This document shows positions 33,422-45,591 of a stretch of 64,000 nt of DNA, one piece after another. The stretch spans positions 1-64,000 of the forward strand of contig NZ_MKGR01000004.1 of the NCBI RefSeq assembly GCF_001908095.1. Reading direction: 5' to 3'. The translations under genes and the position numbers were made by a program. The notes under the pieces were generated by a model. It worked only from the letters and a program-made list of their open reading frames with translations. It was not told the origin of the DNA and did not search any database. How positions within the stretch are numbered: the first letter of the stretch is position 1; every line of letters begins with the position of its first letter. This DNA is from Xenorhabdus thuongxuanensis (GTDB taxonomy: Bacteria; Pseudomonadota; Gammaproteobacteria; Enterobacterales; Enterobacteriaceae).

Positions 33422-34693
33422 ATGGTAAGTATTGCAGAAATGTCGAAATATGAGTCTTATAAAGACTCGGGTGAAGGTTGGATAGGAAACGTACCTTCTC
33501 ACTGGGATGTAAAAAAATTAAAGCATCTGTTTTTTGAAAAAAAACATACAAAAAATATGAGCCTCAATTGTGGTTCTATTAGTTTTGGTGAAGTAGTAAC
33601 CAAAAATGATGAGAAAGTACTTGAGAGTACTAAAGCGTCATATCAGGAAGTTTTGTCTGGTGAATTTTTGATTAATCCACTTAATCTCAATTATGACTTA
33701 ATCAGTTTAAGAATAGCGTTATCGCAGATTAATGTTGTTGTAAGCGCTGGTTACCTTGTAATCAAGGAAAAAAGTGTACTTGATAAAGGGTACTTCAAAT
33801 ATCTTCTGCATAGGTACGACGTAGCTTATATTAAACTACTGGGCTCTGGTGTGCGGCAAACTATTAGTTTTAACCATATCGCAAATAGCATGTTGTTGTA
33901 TCCACCTATTCAAGAACAATCAATCATAGCTAAATACCTCGGCCAAAAAACCGCCCAAATCGACGAAGCTATCTCAATCAAAGAGCAGCAAATAGCTTTG
34001 TTAAAAGAACGTAAGCAAATCACCATCCAGAAGGCTGTGACACAAGGACTTAATCCTAATGTACCGATGAAAGATTCAGGTGTGGATTGGATTGGGCAGA
34101 TACCGGAACATTGGGAAGTTAGGAAATTAAAGTATTGTCTTACCCTGACTAAAGATAAAGTAGAAAGTAAGTATTCAGATTTTCAGTATCTTGGTATGGA
34201 GTCTGTTCAGGCAGGTACGGGGTTACTTAGCGGGGTAGATAGTGAAGCCGATGGACTCGCTAATATTTTTAAAAAAGGACAAATCTTATTCGGAAAATTA
34301 AGACCTTATCTTGCTAAAGTTTACTTAGCTGAATTTGGTGGGGTTTGTTCTACCGAATTTCTGGTATTTGATATTAATTCATCATTCAATAGAGAGTTTA
34401 TATCAAAGTTATTATTATCTGACGGATTTATAAAAACAGTTGATGCATCTACTTATGGCTCAAAAATGCCAAGAGCAAATCCCGACTTCATTTTAAACAT
34501 GCTATTACCTGTTCCTCCTAGCAATGAGCAAGCAAATATATCCAAATATATTAGTATAATATTAGATTTTTCTGAATCTGCTGAAAAAAATTTGATTCAG
34601 CAAATCAAAAAACTCAAAGAATACAAAACCTCACTCATCAATAGTGCTGTAACCGGCAAAATCAAAATAACACCTGAAATGACTGAAGCATAA
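33422..34693 (+). CDS. hsdS: Type I restriction-modification specificity subunit HsdS
   Basis: A 423-residue DNA-recognition subunit with two target-recognition domains, each opened by a paralogous segment (YKDSGEGWIGNVPSHWDVKKLK near residue 10; MKDSGVDWIGQIPEHWEVRKLK near 218). The conserved spacer helix AKYLGQKTAQIDEAISIKEQ near residue 170 and a similar one at the C-terminus set the distance between half-sites. I start at the ATG at 33422, preceded by AAGGGGA, rather than the upstream 33368, which overlaps hsdM. The target is bipartite but cannot be read from sequence. Confidence 0.94.
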   Translation: MVSIAEMSKYESYKDSGEGWIGNVPSHWDVKKLKHLFFEKKHTKNMSLNCGSISFGEVVTKNDEKVLESTKASYQEVLSGEFLINPLNLNYDLISLRIALSQINVVVSAGYLVIKEKSVLDKGYFKYLLHRYDVAYIKLLGSGVRQTISFNHIANSMLLYPPIQEQSIIAKYLGQKTAQIDEAISIKEQQIALLKERKQITIQKAVTQGLNPNVPMKDSGVDWIGQIPEHWEVRKLKYCLTLTKDKVESKYSDFQYLGMESVQAGTGLLSGVDSEADGLANIFKKGQILFGKLRPYLAKVYLAEFGGVCSTEFLVFDINSSFNREFISKLLLSDGFIKTVDASTYGSKMPRANPDFILNMLLPVPPSNEQANISKYISIILDFSESAEKNLIQQIKKLKEYKTSLINSAVTGKIKITPEMTEA

Positions 34694-34739
34694 GTAAACA
34701 GGCGTTATGTTTACAGTTACATCAAACTGATCTTGAAAT

Positions 34740-34773
34740 GGATGTGGTGGGTAATAAAAACCTTCCCGCATCC
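34740..34773 (+). terminator. Possible hairpin between hsdS and hsdR
   Basis: GGATGTGG (34740-34747) can pair with CCCGCATCC (34765-34773), imperfectly, in the 227-base gap after hsdS, with ATTTT beyond. It may partly uncouple the methylating subunits (hsdMS) from the restricting subunit. No gene is seen in the gap. Confidence 0.3.
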
Positions 34774-34920
34774 AATTTTCTGTAACTTCTGCGATTCAGT
34801 CACAATCTATCGCTAGGCATCTCGCTTACATAAGTAAATTAGAATAACCTTTACAAGGTTCGTTGCAAAAAGTGACAGAGGCACTAGCGCAAAAGAATTT
34901 TGGATAAGGATAATTTGATT

Positions 34921-37900
34921 ATGGTTAGTAAAACTAACGAACAAGCATTAGAGTCAACAATTGAGAAGTGCTTAGCGGGGATTAGTTCCGAAGAATTGAA
35001 AGAAGGTTTATCTCTTCAAGATACAGGGTTTGTATATTCTGTTGGATCATCTCCAGACTCCGCTGGGTATTCTATTGGAGTTCCTTTAGATTTCGACAAT
35101 CAATATGCGTTAGATAAGCGGTTTTTCTGGCAGTTTTTGGAAAAAACACAAAAAGAAGAGCTTGCCAAACTCAAGAAAAATTCCCCCTCTGATTGGAAAA
35201 GAAAACTGCTTGAACGTTATGACCGTCTGATTAAAAAACATGGTGTCTTACATCTTCTTAAAAAAGGGTTAAGTGTCGATGATGCACACTTTGATCTGAT
35301 GTATTCAGTACCACTAGCCAGTAGCAGCGATAAGGTAAAACAAAATTTTACTGACAATATTTTCAGTTGTACCCGACAAGTACGCTATTCACTTGCTAAT
35401 CCGCGACAAGAAATTGACATGGTTTTGTTTATCAATGGCATTCCGATTATTACTCTGGAGCTTAAGAATGCCTGGACAGGCCAAACAGCAAGATACCATG
35501 GGAAAAAACAGTATCGTGAAGATAGAGATACTAACCAGCCATTATTAACTTTTGGGCGCTGTTTGGTACATATGGCGGTGGATACCGATGAAGTCTATAT
35601 GACAACTAAGCTGGCAGGTAAAAATACCTTCTTCCTGCCGTTCAACAAGGGGTACAACCTTGGTCAGGGCAATCCACCCAATCGCAACGGACACAAAACA
35701 GCTTATCTATGGGAAGAAATTTTCACTAAAGAAAGCATTGCTAATATCATTCAGCACTTTGTTCGTCTGGATGGAACCAGTAAAGATCTGCTCTCAAAGA
35801 GAACACTTTTCTTTCCTCGTTATCATCAGTTGGATGTCGTGCGTAAGTTAGTGGCTCACGCATCGATCTACGGTATTGGTCAAACTTATTTAATTCAACA
35901 TTCAGCCGGTTCAGGGAAGTCTAATTCCATTACATGGGCCGCTTATCAACTTATTGAAACCTATCCCGCTTCGGAAGCTATCTCAGATGGACGAGGTCTT
36001 GAGCAACCCTTATTTGACTCTGTCATTGTTGTGACAGATAGACGACTATTGGATGAGCAGCTTAGGAAGAATATTAAGGGTTTCTCTGAAGTTAAGAACA
36101 TCATTGCATCGGTACATAAATCATCTGAGCTTAAACAAGCGTTAGAAAATGGTAAAAAGATCATTATCACAACGATCCAGAAATTTCCGTTTATCATTGA
36201 TGGTATCGCTGACCTCAGTGACAAACGATTTGCAGTAATTATTGATGAGGCGCACAGCTCTCAGTCCGGGTCAGCGCATGACAATATGAACCAAGCCATG
36301 GGTAAACCGGATGTTGAAGAGGATGCGCAGGATAAGATCTTGCAAGCGATGAAATCACGCAAGATGCGTGGTAATGCATCTTATCTGGCGTTCACAGCAA
36401 CCCCTAAGAACAGCACGCTGGAGAAGTTTGGTCAGTGTCAGGAGGATGGGTCATTTAAACCATTCCACCTGTACTCAATGAAGCAAGCCATTGAGGAAGG
36501 TTTTATTTTGGATGTGCTCGCTAACTACACTACTTATAGAAGTTACTACGAAATAGAAAAATCGATAGCTGAGAACCCTGAGTTTGATACTAAAAAAGCG
36601 CAGAAGAAGTTGCGTGCTTATGTTGAGCGTAGCCAGCAGACCATTGATACTAAAGCTGAGATCATGCTTGAACACTTTATCCCTCATATAGTGAATGCCA
36701 AAAAACTCAAAGGGAAAGGTAAAGGTATGGTCGTAACCCAGAACATTGAGACAGCGATTCGATACTACAAAGCAATTAGTCATATTTTAGAAGAGCAAGG
36801 CAACCCTTTTAAGGTGCTAATCGCCTTTTCAGGATCTAAAGAAGTCGATGGTATTGAATATACAGAGGCAGAGATCAATGGCTTTGCCGAAATGGATACT
36901 AAGGATAAGTTTGATACAGATGAATATCGTTTGCTTGTGGTTGCTAACAAGTACCTTACCGGATTTGATCAACCAAAACTTTGTGCAATGTATGTGGATA
37001 AGAAGTTGGCCAGCGTTTTATGTGTACAAACACTCTCTCGCTTAAATCGTAGTGCACCTAAATTGGGTAAGAAGACAGAAGACTTGTTTATATTGGATTT
37101 CTTTAACTCAGTGGAGGATATTAAAACAGCATTTGATCCCTTTTATACCGCAACATTACTGTCTCAGGCTACGGATATTAATGTCCTCCATGAGCTAAAA
37201 GATGAAATGGATGATGTGGGGGTTTATGAATGGTATGAAGTTGAAGATTTCGTTATCCGTTATTTCAATAATGAAGATGCTCAAACATTGAGTCCAATTA
37301 TCGATAAGGCGGTTGGGCGGTTTGACAGCGAGCTAGATCTTACACCTCAGGCCAAAGTAGATTTCAAAATTAAAGCCAAGCAATTTGTGAAAATTTACAG
37401 CCAGATGGCATCCATCATGCCTTATGAATTTGTGTCATGGGAAAAACTGTTCTGGTTTCTTAAGTTTCTGATCCCTAAATTGAACGTGGAAGATCCAGAC
37501 GAAGAGGTTTTCGACAAATTACTGGAGTCAGTAGATTTGAGTTCTTATGGTCTACAACGAGTTCAGCTAAATCATAGTATTAAATTGGATGACTCTGAGT
37601 CAGAACTAGAGCCTCAGAATCCTAATCCAAGAGGTGCCTATGGAATGGGGAAAGAAACCGAAGAATTAGATGAAATTATTCGTACTTTTAATGATAAATG
37701 GTTCCAGGGCTGGAGTGCAACCCCTGAGGAACAAAGGGTCAAGTTTGTGAATATAGCGGACAGTATCCGCAATCATCCTGATTTTGAAGCAAAGTATAAA
37801 AACAATCTAGATCCACATAACCGAGAGTTAGCTTTCGAAAAAATGTTGAAGGAAATTATGCTCCAGCGTCGAAAAGAGGAGCTGGAACTTTACAAACTGT

Positions 37901-37965
37901 TCGCAAACGATCCTGCCTTCAAAGTTTCCTGGACTCAAAGTATGCAACGAATAATTGGGGAATAG
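34921..37965 (+). CDS. hsdR: Type I restriction endonuclease/translocase subunit HsdR
   Basis: A 1014-residue motor-nuclease. The N-terminal PD-(D/E)xK-type nuclease segment is EIDMVLFINGIPIITLELKNAWTG near residue 165-190. A superfamily 2 helicase follows with Walker A QHSAGSGKSNS near 330, DEAH in IIDEAHSSQSG near 440, TATP, and the C-terminal helicase region LVVANKYLTGFDQPKL. Start: ATG at 34921 with AAGGA 10 bases upstream; an in-frame TTG at 34900 is less likely. All catalytic motifs look intact, so restriction should be active. Confidence 0.95.
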   Translation: MVSKTNEQALESTIEKCLAGISSEELKEGLSLQDTGFVYSVGSSPDSAGYSIGVPLDFDNQYALDKRFFWQFLEKTQKEELAKLKKNSPSDWKRKLLERYDRLIKKHGVLHLLKKGLSVDDAHFDLMYSVPLASSSDKVKQNFTDNIFSCTRQVRYSLANPRQEIDMVLFINGIPIITLELKNAWTGQTARYHGKKQYREDRDTNQPLLTFGRCLVHMAVDTDEVYMTTKLAGKNTFFLPFNKGYNLGQGNPPNRNGHKTAYLWEEIFTKESIANIIQHFVRLDGTSKDLLSKRTLFFPRYHQLDVVRKLVAHASIYGIGQTYLIQHSAGSGKSNSITWAAYQLIETYPASEAISDGRGLEQPLFDSVIVVTDRRLLDEQLRKNIKGFSEVKNIIASVHKSSELKQALENGKKIIITTIQKFPFIIDGIADLSDKRFAVIIDEAHSSQSGSAHDNMNQAMGKPDVEEDAQDKILQAMKSRKMRGNASYLAFTATPKNSTLEKFGQCQEDGSFKPFHLYSMKQAIEEGFILDVLANYTTYRSYYEIEKSIAENPEFDTKKAQKKLRAYVERSQQTIDTKAEIMLEHFIPHIVNAKKLKGKGKGMVVTQNIETAIRYYKAISHILEEQGNPFKVLIAFSGSKEVDGIEYTEAEINGFAEMDTKDKFDTDEYRLLVVANKYLTGFDQPKLCAMYVDKKLASVLCVQTLSRLNRSAPKLGKKTEDLFILDFFNSVEDIKTAFDPFYTATLLSQATDINVLHELKDEMDDVGVYEWYEVEDFVIRYFNNEDAQTLSPIIDKAVGRFDSELDLTPQAKVDFKIKAKQFVKIYSQMASIMPYEFVSWEKLFWFLKFLIPKLNVEDPDEEVFDKLLESVDLSSYGLQRVQLNHSIKLDDSESELEPQNPNPRGAYGMGKETEELDEIIRTFNDKWFQGWSATPEEQRVKFVNIADSIRNHPDFEAKYKNNLDPHNRELAFEKMLKEIMLQRRKEELELYKLFANDPAFKVSWTQSMQRIIGE

Positions 37966-38097
37966 GTAATTGCCTTAATTTATAATTTTTTATTTTAAAT
38001 ACATTCAGTTAAAAAATTTGAAGCAATTCTAAACCAACAATTAGACAGCGTTGGAACCAGCAAATAGATGTCACTCAATTATTAAACTTTCATCTTA

Positions 38098-38122
38098 TAT
38101 GTACGGCTTACAGCCGTACATA
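38098..38122. repeat. Perfect 11-bp inverted repeat before the toxin-antitoxin pair
   Basis: TATGTACGGCT and AGCCGTACATA around a 3-base loop, 113 bases before the antitoxin start. It could be the operator of the ribbon-helix-helix antitoxin or the hsdR terminator. No U-run follows, which favours the operator. Confidence 0.55.
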
Positions 38123-38234
38123 ATTGCATCTATCTCCACTAAATGCTATCTTCCATCAGTACAATATATACACGAAAGCTATTACTACAAACGAGTAAGA
38201 AATGGTAATTATCAAACAACAGGAGTGACCTAGA

Positions 38235-38540
38235 ATGGCAACGATATCAGTGGAAAAAACACTCAAAGCGGCTAAAAATGCGCGCATAGAGTTAAAAACC
38301 AGCACCGAGCTAAAAGAAATCTTACGTCAGGCTGCGCAGGTTGCTGGTGTCGATTTAAGTGCTTTTATCTTGAACACAGCTTTCGAACGAGCAGAAGAAG
38401 TTCTGGAAAACCAAAAACGCCGTGAGTTAGATGAAGAAAACTGGCGTACCTTGAATATATTGATTGCTGAACCCGCATCTCCAACACTTGCTTTATGTGC
38501 TTTGATGAGAAAGAACAGAGATGGAAAAGCTATTAAATGA
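38235..38540 (+). CDS. DUF1778 (ribbon-helix-helix) antitoxin
   Basis: A 101-residue TacA-type antitoxin. The N-terminal RHH DNA-binding part (ARIELKTSTELKEILRQAAQVAGVDLSAFIL) is typical of DUF1778. The C-terminal tail should wrap the toxin and block its acetyl-CoA site. Its last 20 bases overlap the next gene, the usual type II arrangement. It has GGAG at 38220-38223, 11 bases before the ATG. By family, it represses its own promoter together with the toxin. Confidence 0.88.
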   Translation: MATISVEKTLKAAKNARIELKTSTELKEILRQAAQVAGVDLSAFILNTAFERAEEVLENQKRRELDEENWRTLNILIAEPASPTLALCALMRKNRDGKAIK

Positions 38541-39063
38541 AATCATGGTTGAATACATTTGTGTGAACTATCAGAGCGATATGACATATCCAGGGCAAAA
38601 AGCTTTTGATTGTGGCAATCATGTTATTAATCGTTACGTTCGCAGTAGTCTTAGGAGTAACGTCGCCAATGGAAATTGTGTTGCCAAGGTTCTAATTGAC
38701 ACCAAAACGGGGGAATTACTTGGAGTTTGTAGTTTTACTGGCTATTCATTGGCAAAATCTCGGCTCAGTGGTGTATTGAGCGGCTCTATGCCAAGTGACC
38801 TTTCTGTCGTTCGTTTGGTGATGCTAGGAGTATCAGTTAAGCATCAAAATAAAGGATATGGTCATATTTTAATGAGGGAATTTTTACAGCATGCCATTAA
38901 AGTTCATAATGTGATGCCCATTAAGGGAATATTTCTGGATGCTGCTCCTGATGCTATTGCATTTTATACACTCCTAGGATTTGTTGAATTAGGAATTCCT
39001 TCACCTAATAGAACAACTCCCATGTTTTTAAAAATTCAGGATTTATTGGCAGCTATAAAGTAA
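38521..39063 (+). CDS. GNAT-family toxin (TacT-like tRNA acetyltransferase)
   Basis: A 180-residue GNAT acetyltransferase paired with the upstream DUF1778 antitoxin. Known relatives (TacT, AtaT, KacT) acetylate the amino group of aminoacyl-tRNAs and stop translation. Acetyl-CoA binding loop: LVMLGVSVKHQNKGYGHILM (Q/R-x-x-G-x-G/A variant). A tyrosine in FYTLLGFVELG fits the catalytic position. The start is 38521 overlapping the antitoxin; ATG 38545 is an alternative. It probably acts as an addiction module stabilising the island. Confidence 0.87.
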   Translation: MEKLLNEIMVEYICVNYQSDMTYPGQKAFDCGNHVINRYVRSSLRSNVANGNCVAKVLIDTKTGELLGVCSFTGYSLAKSRLSGVLSGSMPSDLSVVRLVMLGVSVKHQNKGYGHILMREFLQHAIKVHNVMPIKGIFLDAAPDAIAFYTLLGFVELGIPSPNRTTPMFLKIQDLLAAIK

Positions 39064-39213
39064 CAGCTATTCATTTTTTGAATAACTAACCATTAACATC
39101 CTGATACTCCCCCTACATAAATGCAAATGGTTGCTTCTGCAAATAAAAAATAACATGACATATTGAACAAGCCATTTATCTGGTTAAAAGAATCTTTTTG
39201 CAGGAGAAGTAGT

Positions 39214-40662
39214 ATGAGTAACCATTATGATATTTTGATCATAGGCGCCGGAGTTTCCGGTATTGGCATGGCGTGTCATCTGGCAAGGGAATGTCCTAAT
39301 AAAAAAGTGGGGATCTTAGAACGTCGCCATAATATAGGGGGAACTTGGGATTTATTTCGCTATCCAGGTATTCGTACAGATTCGGATATGATGAGCTATG
39401 GCTATAAATTCCGTCCTTGGACAGATACTAGTATTTTTGCTGATGGGCCTTCAATTAGGCGCTATCTCCATTCAGTAGCAACAGAGTATGAAGTTGATAA
39501 GAAAATACAGTTCGGGTTAAAGATTATTCAAACTGACTGGTCAAATGAAATTTGCCAATGGACGGTTACTGCAATTGATGAATCCAGTGGAGAAACTCGG
39601 CAATTTACCTGTCATTTTCTTATCATGGCGACAGGTTACTACAACTATGATGAACCTCATTTACCCAAATTTCCTGGTCTTGAAGATTTCAAAGGTCCAA
39701 TCATTCATCCTCAATACTGGCCCGAAGAATTGGATTACAAAGGAAAGCGAGTTGTTGTGATTGGAAGTGGTGCAACCGCAGTCACTTTACTGCCTGCAAT
39801 GGCTAATGATACTGAACATATCACCATGCTACAGCGTTCCCCCAGTTATATTTTATCAATACCAGGAAGGGATAAGATTGCAGAACTGTTAAAAGGCATT
39901 ATTCCTCAACGTTGGATTTATACGTTAAGTAAAAATCGCAATATCTTATTTTTCAGTTCGCTGTATAAGATAAGTCGATATTTTCCTAACCTGCTCAGAT
40001 CGTTTTTATTGGGATTGGCTCGCAGAAAGGTTGGCTCTGGTTTTGACATGAAACACTTGACGCCAAAGTACATGCCATGGGATGAACGGTTGTGCTTTGT
40101 TCCCGACAGTAACCTGTTCAACGTACTGAAAGAAGGCAAAGCTTCTATCGTTACCGACCAGATTGAGCGTATTACTGCAAATGGCATTTTGTTGCAATCT
40201 GGTAAGGAATTACCCGCAGATATCATAGTGACAGCGACAGGACTGCAATTACATCTTATGGGGGGAATAGAACTTTTTATTGATGGACAAAAACCACAAA
40301 GTCATAGCCAATTGTTATATAAGGGAACATTGGTACAGGGTGTTCCTAATTTTGCTTATCTGGTTGGCTATATCAATAATGCCTGGACATTAAAAATTGA
40401 TCTCTCAGCCGAATATATTTGTCGTTTGTTAAATGAGATGGATCGCCGCCATGCCAAGGTGGTCACACCGCATGCGCAACTGGATGAAGTAGTAATTAAT
40501 GAGCATATTTTTGGTTCTTTGCGTTCAGGTTATGTGAGGCGTGGTGAATCTGGTCTTCCTCGTCAAGGGCGTAGCCAAAATTGGCATGTTTCACATGATT
40601 ATAAAAAGGATAAAGAGATATTTGGGCAAACTATTGATGATACGGCATTACGGTGGAAGTAA
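39214..40662 (+). CDS. FAD-dependent Baeyer-Villiger-type monooxygenase (EthA-like)
   Basis: A 482-residue class B flavin monooxygenase. The FAD Rossmann motif IIGAGVSGIGMA is at the N-terminus, with GGTWDLFRYPGIRTDSDM. The BVMO fingerprint FxGxxxHxxxW is met exactly (FKGPIIHPQYW near residue 160), and a second NADPH Rossmann motif VVIGSGATAV follows. I start at the ATG at 39214, preceded by AGGAG, not 39163. Substrate is unknown: candidates are ketones or aldehydes from secondary metabolism. It is a single gene without partners, between the toxin-antitoxin pair and asd. Confidence 0.88.
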   Translation: MSNHYDILIIGAGVSGIGMACHLARECPNKKVGILERRHNIGGTWDLFRYPGIRTDSDMMSYGYKFRPWTDTSIFADGPSIRRYLHSVATEYEVDKKIQFGLKIIQTDWSNEICQWTVTAIDESSGETRQFTCHFLIMATGYYNYDEPHLPKFPGLEDFKGPIIHPQYWPEELDYKGKRVVVIGSGATAVTLLPAMANDTEHITMLQRSPSYILSIPGRDKIAELLKGIIPQRWIYTLSKNRNILFFSSLYKISRYFPNLLRSFLLGLARRKVGSGFDMKHLTPKYMPWDERLCFVPDSNLFNVLKEGKASIVTDQIERITANGILLQSGKELPADIIVTATGLQLHLMGGIELFIDGQKPQSHSQLLYKGTLVQGVPNFAYLVGYINNAWTLKIDLSAEYICRLLNEMDRRHAKVVTPHAQLDEVVINEHIFGSLRSGYVRRGESGLPRQGRSQNWHVSHDYKKDKEIFGQTIDDTALRWK

Positions 40663-40851
40663 ATTTTAACTCACGATTTGTGATGAGCCGTAACAAACCG
40701 AAGGCAAATCTCATGGCTTCAAAATCGCAGACATATCGCTTTAAAAGTTCCAGTGCTATAGCTCATAAATATACTTGCACCTTTCGTTATATTTTGTCAG
40801 TTTTAATGAGATTAGTGGTATCTGATGAACATCTTTCAAGGCAGGGTAAAC

Positions 40852-41973
40852 ATGAGTAAGAGTGTAGGTTTTATCGGCTGGCGTGGTATGGTCGGCTCAG
40901 TATTGATGCACCGGATGGTAGAAGAGCGGGATTTTGACGAAATAAATCCGGTTTTCTTTACTACTTCCCAACACGGGCTTCCTGCCCCGCAGTTTACAAT
41001 AAATAGCGCAGGAAAATCAGGAGTCTTACAGAATGCTTTTGATATTGAGGCGCTGAGTGCGCTAGATATTATCATTAGTTGCCAGGGCGGGGATTATACC
41101 AATGAAATCTACCCTAAACTGAGAGCAACTGGCTGGCAGGGATATTGGATCGATGCCGCTTCTGCGCTGCGTATGAATGATGATGCCGTCATTATTCTTG
41201 ATCCTGTTAACCATCAACATATTCAAAATAGCCTGAATAAAGGCATCAAGACTTTTGTTGGCGGTAACTGTACCGTTAGCTTGATGCTGATGTCATTGGG
41301 AGGGCTATTTGCCAATGATTTGATTGAGTGGGCGTCGGTATCAAGCTATCAGGCGGCTTCTGGCGGTGGTGCCCGCCATATGCGTGAGCTGCTGGTGCAA
41401 ATGGGGATGTTGCATAATCAGGTTGCTGAGGAGCTACAGAATCCCGCTTCCGCGATTTTGGATATTGAAAAACGTGTAACGGATTTTACCCGCAGCGGTG
41501 CATTGCCAACTGACCAGTTCGGGGTTCCTTTGGCGGGAAGCTTGATTCCTTGGATTGATAAGCAACTGGAAAATGGGCAGAGCCGCGAAGAATGGAAAGG
41601 TCAGGCAGAAACCAACAAGATCTTGAACACGGGCAAGAATGTGATCCCGATTGATGGCCTGTGTGTCCGTATTGGGGCATTGCGCTGCCATAGTCAGGCT
41701 TTTACCCTGAAATTGAAAAAAGATATTCCTATCCATGAAATTGAAACATTGTTGGCTTCTCATAATGATTGGGTGCGCGTGATCCCAAATGATCGTGAAC
41801 TAACGATGCGTGAGTTAACACCGGCAGCAGTGACTGGTACGTTGAATACGCCAGTGGGTCGTCTGCGTAAGCTGAATATGGGGCCGGAGTATTTATCTGC
41901 CTTTACGGTGGGCGATCAGTTGCTATGGGGAGCAGCAGAGCCTTTGCGCCGTATGTTACGTATTTTGCTGTAA
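40852..41973 (+). CDS. asd: Aspartate-semialdehyde dehydrogenase
   Basis: A 373-residue NADPH enzyme in the aspartate family pathway (lysine, threonine, methionine, diaminopimelate). The N-terminal motif [14 protein letters not shown], the catalytic cysteine in [10 protein letters not shown] and the substrate-binding [14 protein letters not shown] are as in E. coli Asd. I start at the ATG at 40852 with AGGG upstream rather than 40825. It converges on gyrB. Confidence 0.96.
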   Translation: MSKSVGFIGWRGMVGSVLMHRMVEERDFDEINPVFFTTSQHGLPAPQFTINSAGKSGVLQNAFDIEALSALDIIISCQGGDYTNEIYPKLRATGWQGYWIDAASALRMNDDAVIILDPVNHQHIQNSLNKGIKTFVGGNCTVSLMLMSLGGLFANDLIEWASVSSYQAASGGGARHMRELLVQMGMLHNQVAEELQNPASAILDIEKRVTDFTRSGALPTDQFGVPLAGSLIPWIDKQLENGQSREEWKGQAETNKILNTGKNVIPIDGLCVRIGALRCHSQAFTLKLKKDIPIHEIETLLASHNDWVRVIPNDRELTMRELTPAAVTGTLNTPVGRLRKLNMGPEYLSAFTVGDQLLWGAAEPLRRMLRILL

Positions 41974-41998
41974 GAATTCATATAGAGGGATAATATTC

Positions 41999-42029
41999 TA
42001 TCCCAGATAGCACAGGGTTATCTGGGATA
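41999..42029. terminator. Bidirectional terminator between asd and gyrB
   Basis: TATCCCAGATA and TATCTGGGATA form a perfect 11-bp stem with a 9-base loop in the 76-base gap between convergent genes. The T-tracts are short on both sides. Confidence 0.65.
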
Positions 42030-42049
42030 ATAGGATTTAAGCAGTAATA

Positions 42050-44482
<2,433 letters not shown>

Positions 44483-45574
44483 TTAATCCTGTGGTTGAAC
44501 CTCTATTTTGCCATGTTCCACGCGAAACATCCTGCTATTTACATCAATCATGTCTGTAACTTGCCCGGTCGTGATTGCACTGACAAACACTTGGGCTTGC
44601 GTAGATTTTAGACGCTCGGCTAATAGCTGACGACGGCCGGCATCCAGTTCTGAGGCAAAATCATCAAGCAGATACAGGCATTTTTGCCCGCTCTGTCGGG
44701 TGAAATATTCACCCTGTGCTAACCTCAATGCGCACATCAGTAACTTCAACTGACCACGGGACAGCATATCTTCTACTGGTGTACCGTCCGCCCTGATCCG
44801 TAGATCGGCTTTATGCGGGCCGGAAGCGGTGTAGGTTAGCGATCTGTCGCGCTCAAACTGCCGCGCGAGCAGTTCCGCATATTCACTCTCTTTGTCCCAA
44901 CCTTGCTGGAAGCTGATATTAAGTGTGAATTCAGGTAAAAATTGTTTGCAGGTTTTTTCTATATCCTCGGAAATTCCTACAATATATTCAGCCCGCCATT
45001 GACTAATTTCGGTTGCCAATGGGGCAAGCTCTCGATCCCAATGCTGGATTTGGCTGTAGCGGGTGACTTGTCGCAATGCTGCATTCCGCTGCTTAATCAG
45101 CCTCTTGAGATTAGCCCAGGCAGCAAAAAAGCGTGGCTCATTGTGAAAGCACCCCCAGTCAATAAAGGCCCGACGATATTTCGGTCCACCATTTAGCAAC
45201 GTAAAACCTTCTGGCGTGATAAGTTGCATCGGTAGTATTTTCGCTAATTCAGCAATTTTATGTCCATCACTGCCATCTATCCTGACTTTGCTGTCGCCTT
45301 GGCGGTTTTTGCTTAATCCCACTGACAAAATACGTTCATAGGATTGCTGAGCAAGTCGCCCATGGAGAATGAACTCTTCGCAATCATGACGAATGACTCT
45401 TCCTGCCTGGATACTGCGAAAAGCACGGCCGTGGCCTAATGTATAAATGGCTTCCAATATACTTGTTTTTCCGCTACCGTTCGGCCCAACCAGAAAATTA
45501 AAACCGGTTGCCAGTGGCAGGTCAGCATCCGCGATATTACGGAAATCGCGGATCAACAAACGCGAGAGAATCAT
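44483..45574 (-). CDS. recF: DNA replication and repair protein RecF
   Basis: A 363-residue SMC-like ATPase that loads RecA at gaps with RecOR. Walker [17 protein letters not shown] is near residue 30, the ABC signature [10 protein letters not shown] and Walker [12 protein letters not shown] near the C-terminus. It has 17 bases to dnaN and 18 to gyrB, so it is co-transcribed. Confidence 0.96.
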   Translation of the reverse strand: MILSRLLIRDFRNIADADLPLATGFNFLVGPNGSGKTSILEAIYTLGHGRAFRSIQAGRVIRHDCEEFILHGRLAQQSYERILSVGLSKNRQGDSKVRIDGSDGHKIAELAKILPMQLITPEGFTLLNGGPKYRRAFIDWGCFHNEPRFFAAWANLKRLIKQRNAALRQVTRYSQIQHWDRELAPLATEISQWRAEYIVGISEDIEKTCKQFLPEFTLNISFQQGWDKESEYAELLARQFERDRSLTYTASGPHKADLRIRADGTPVEDMLSRGQLKLLMCALRLAQGEYFTRQSGQKCLYLLDDFASELDAGRRQLLAERLKSTQAQVFVSAITTGQVTDMIDVNSRMFRVEHGKIEVQPQD

Positions 45575-45591
45575 ATAATGAGTTAATTTTG

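Noticed and set aside
40653-40859. 68-codon ORF between the monooxygenase and asd
   Set aside because: It overlaps the end of one gene and the start of the next, has no good ribosome-binding site and no recognisable features.
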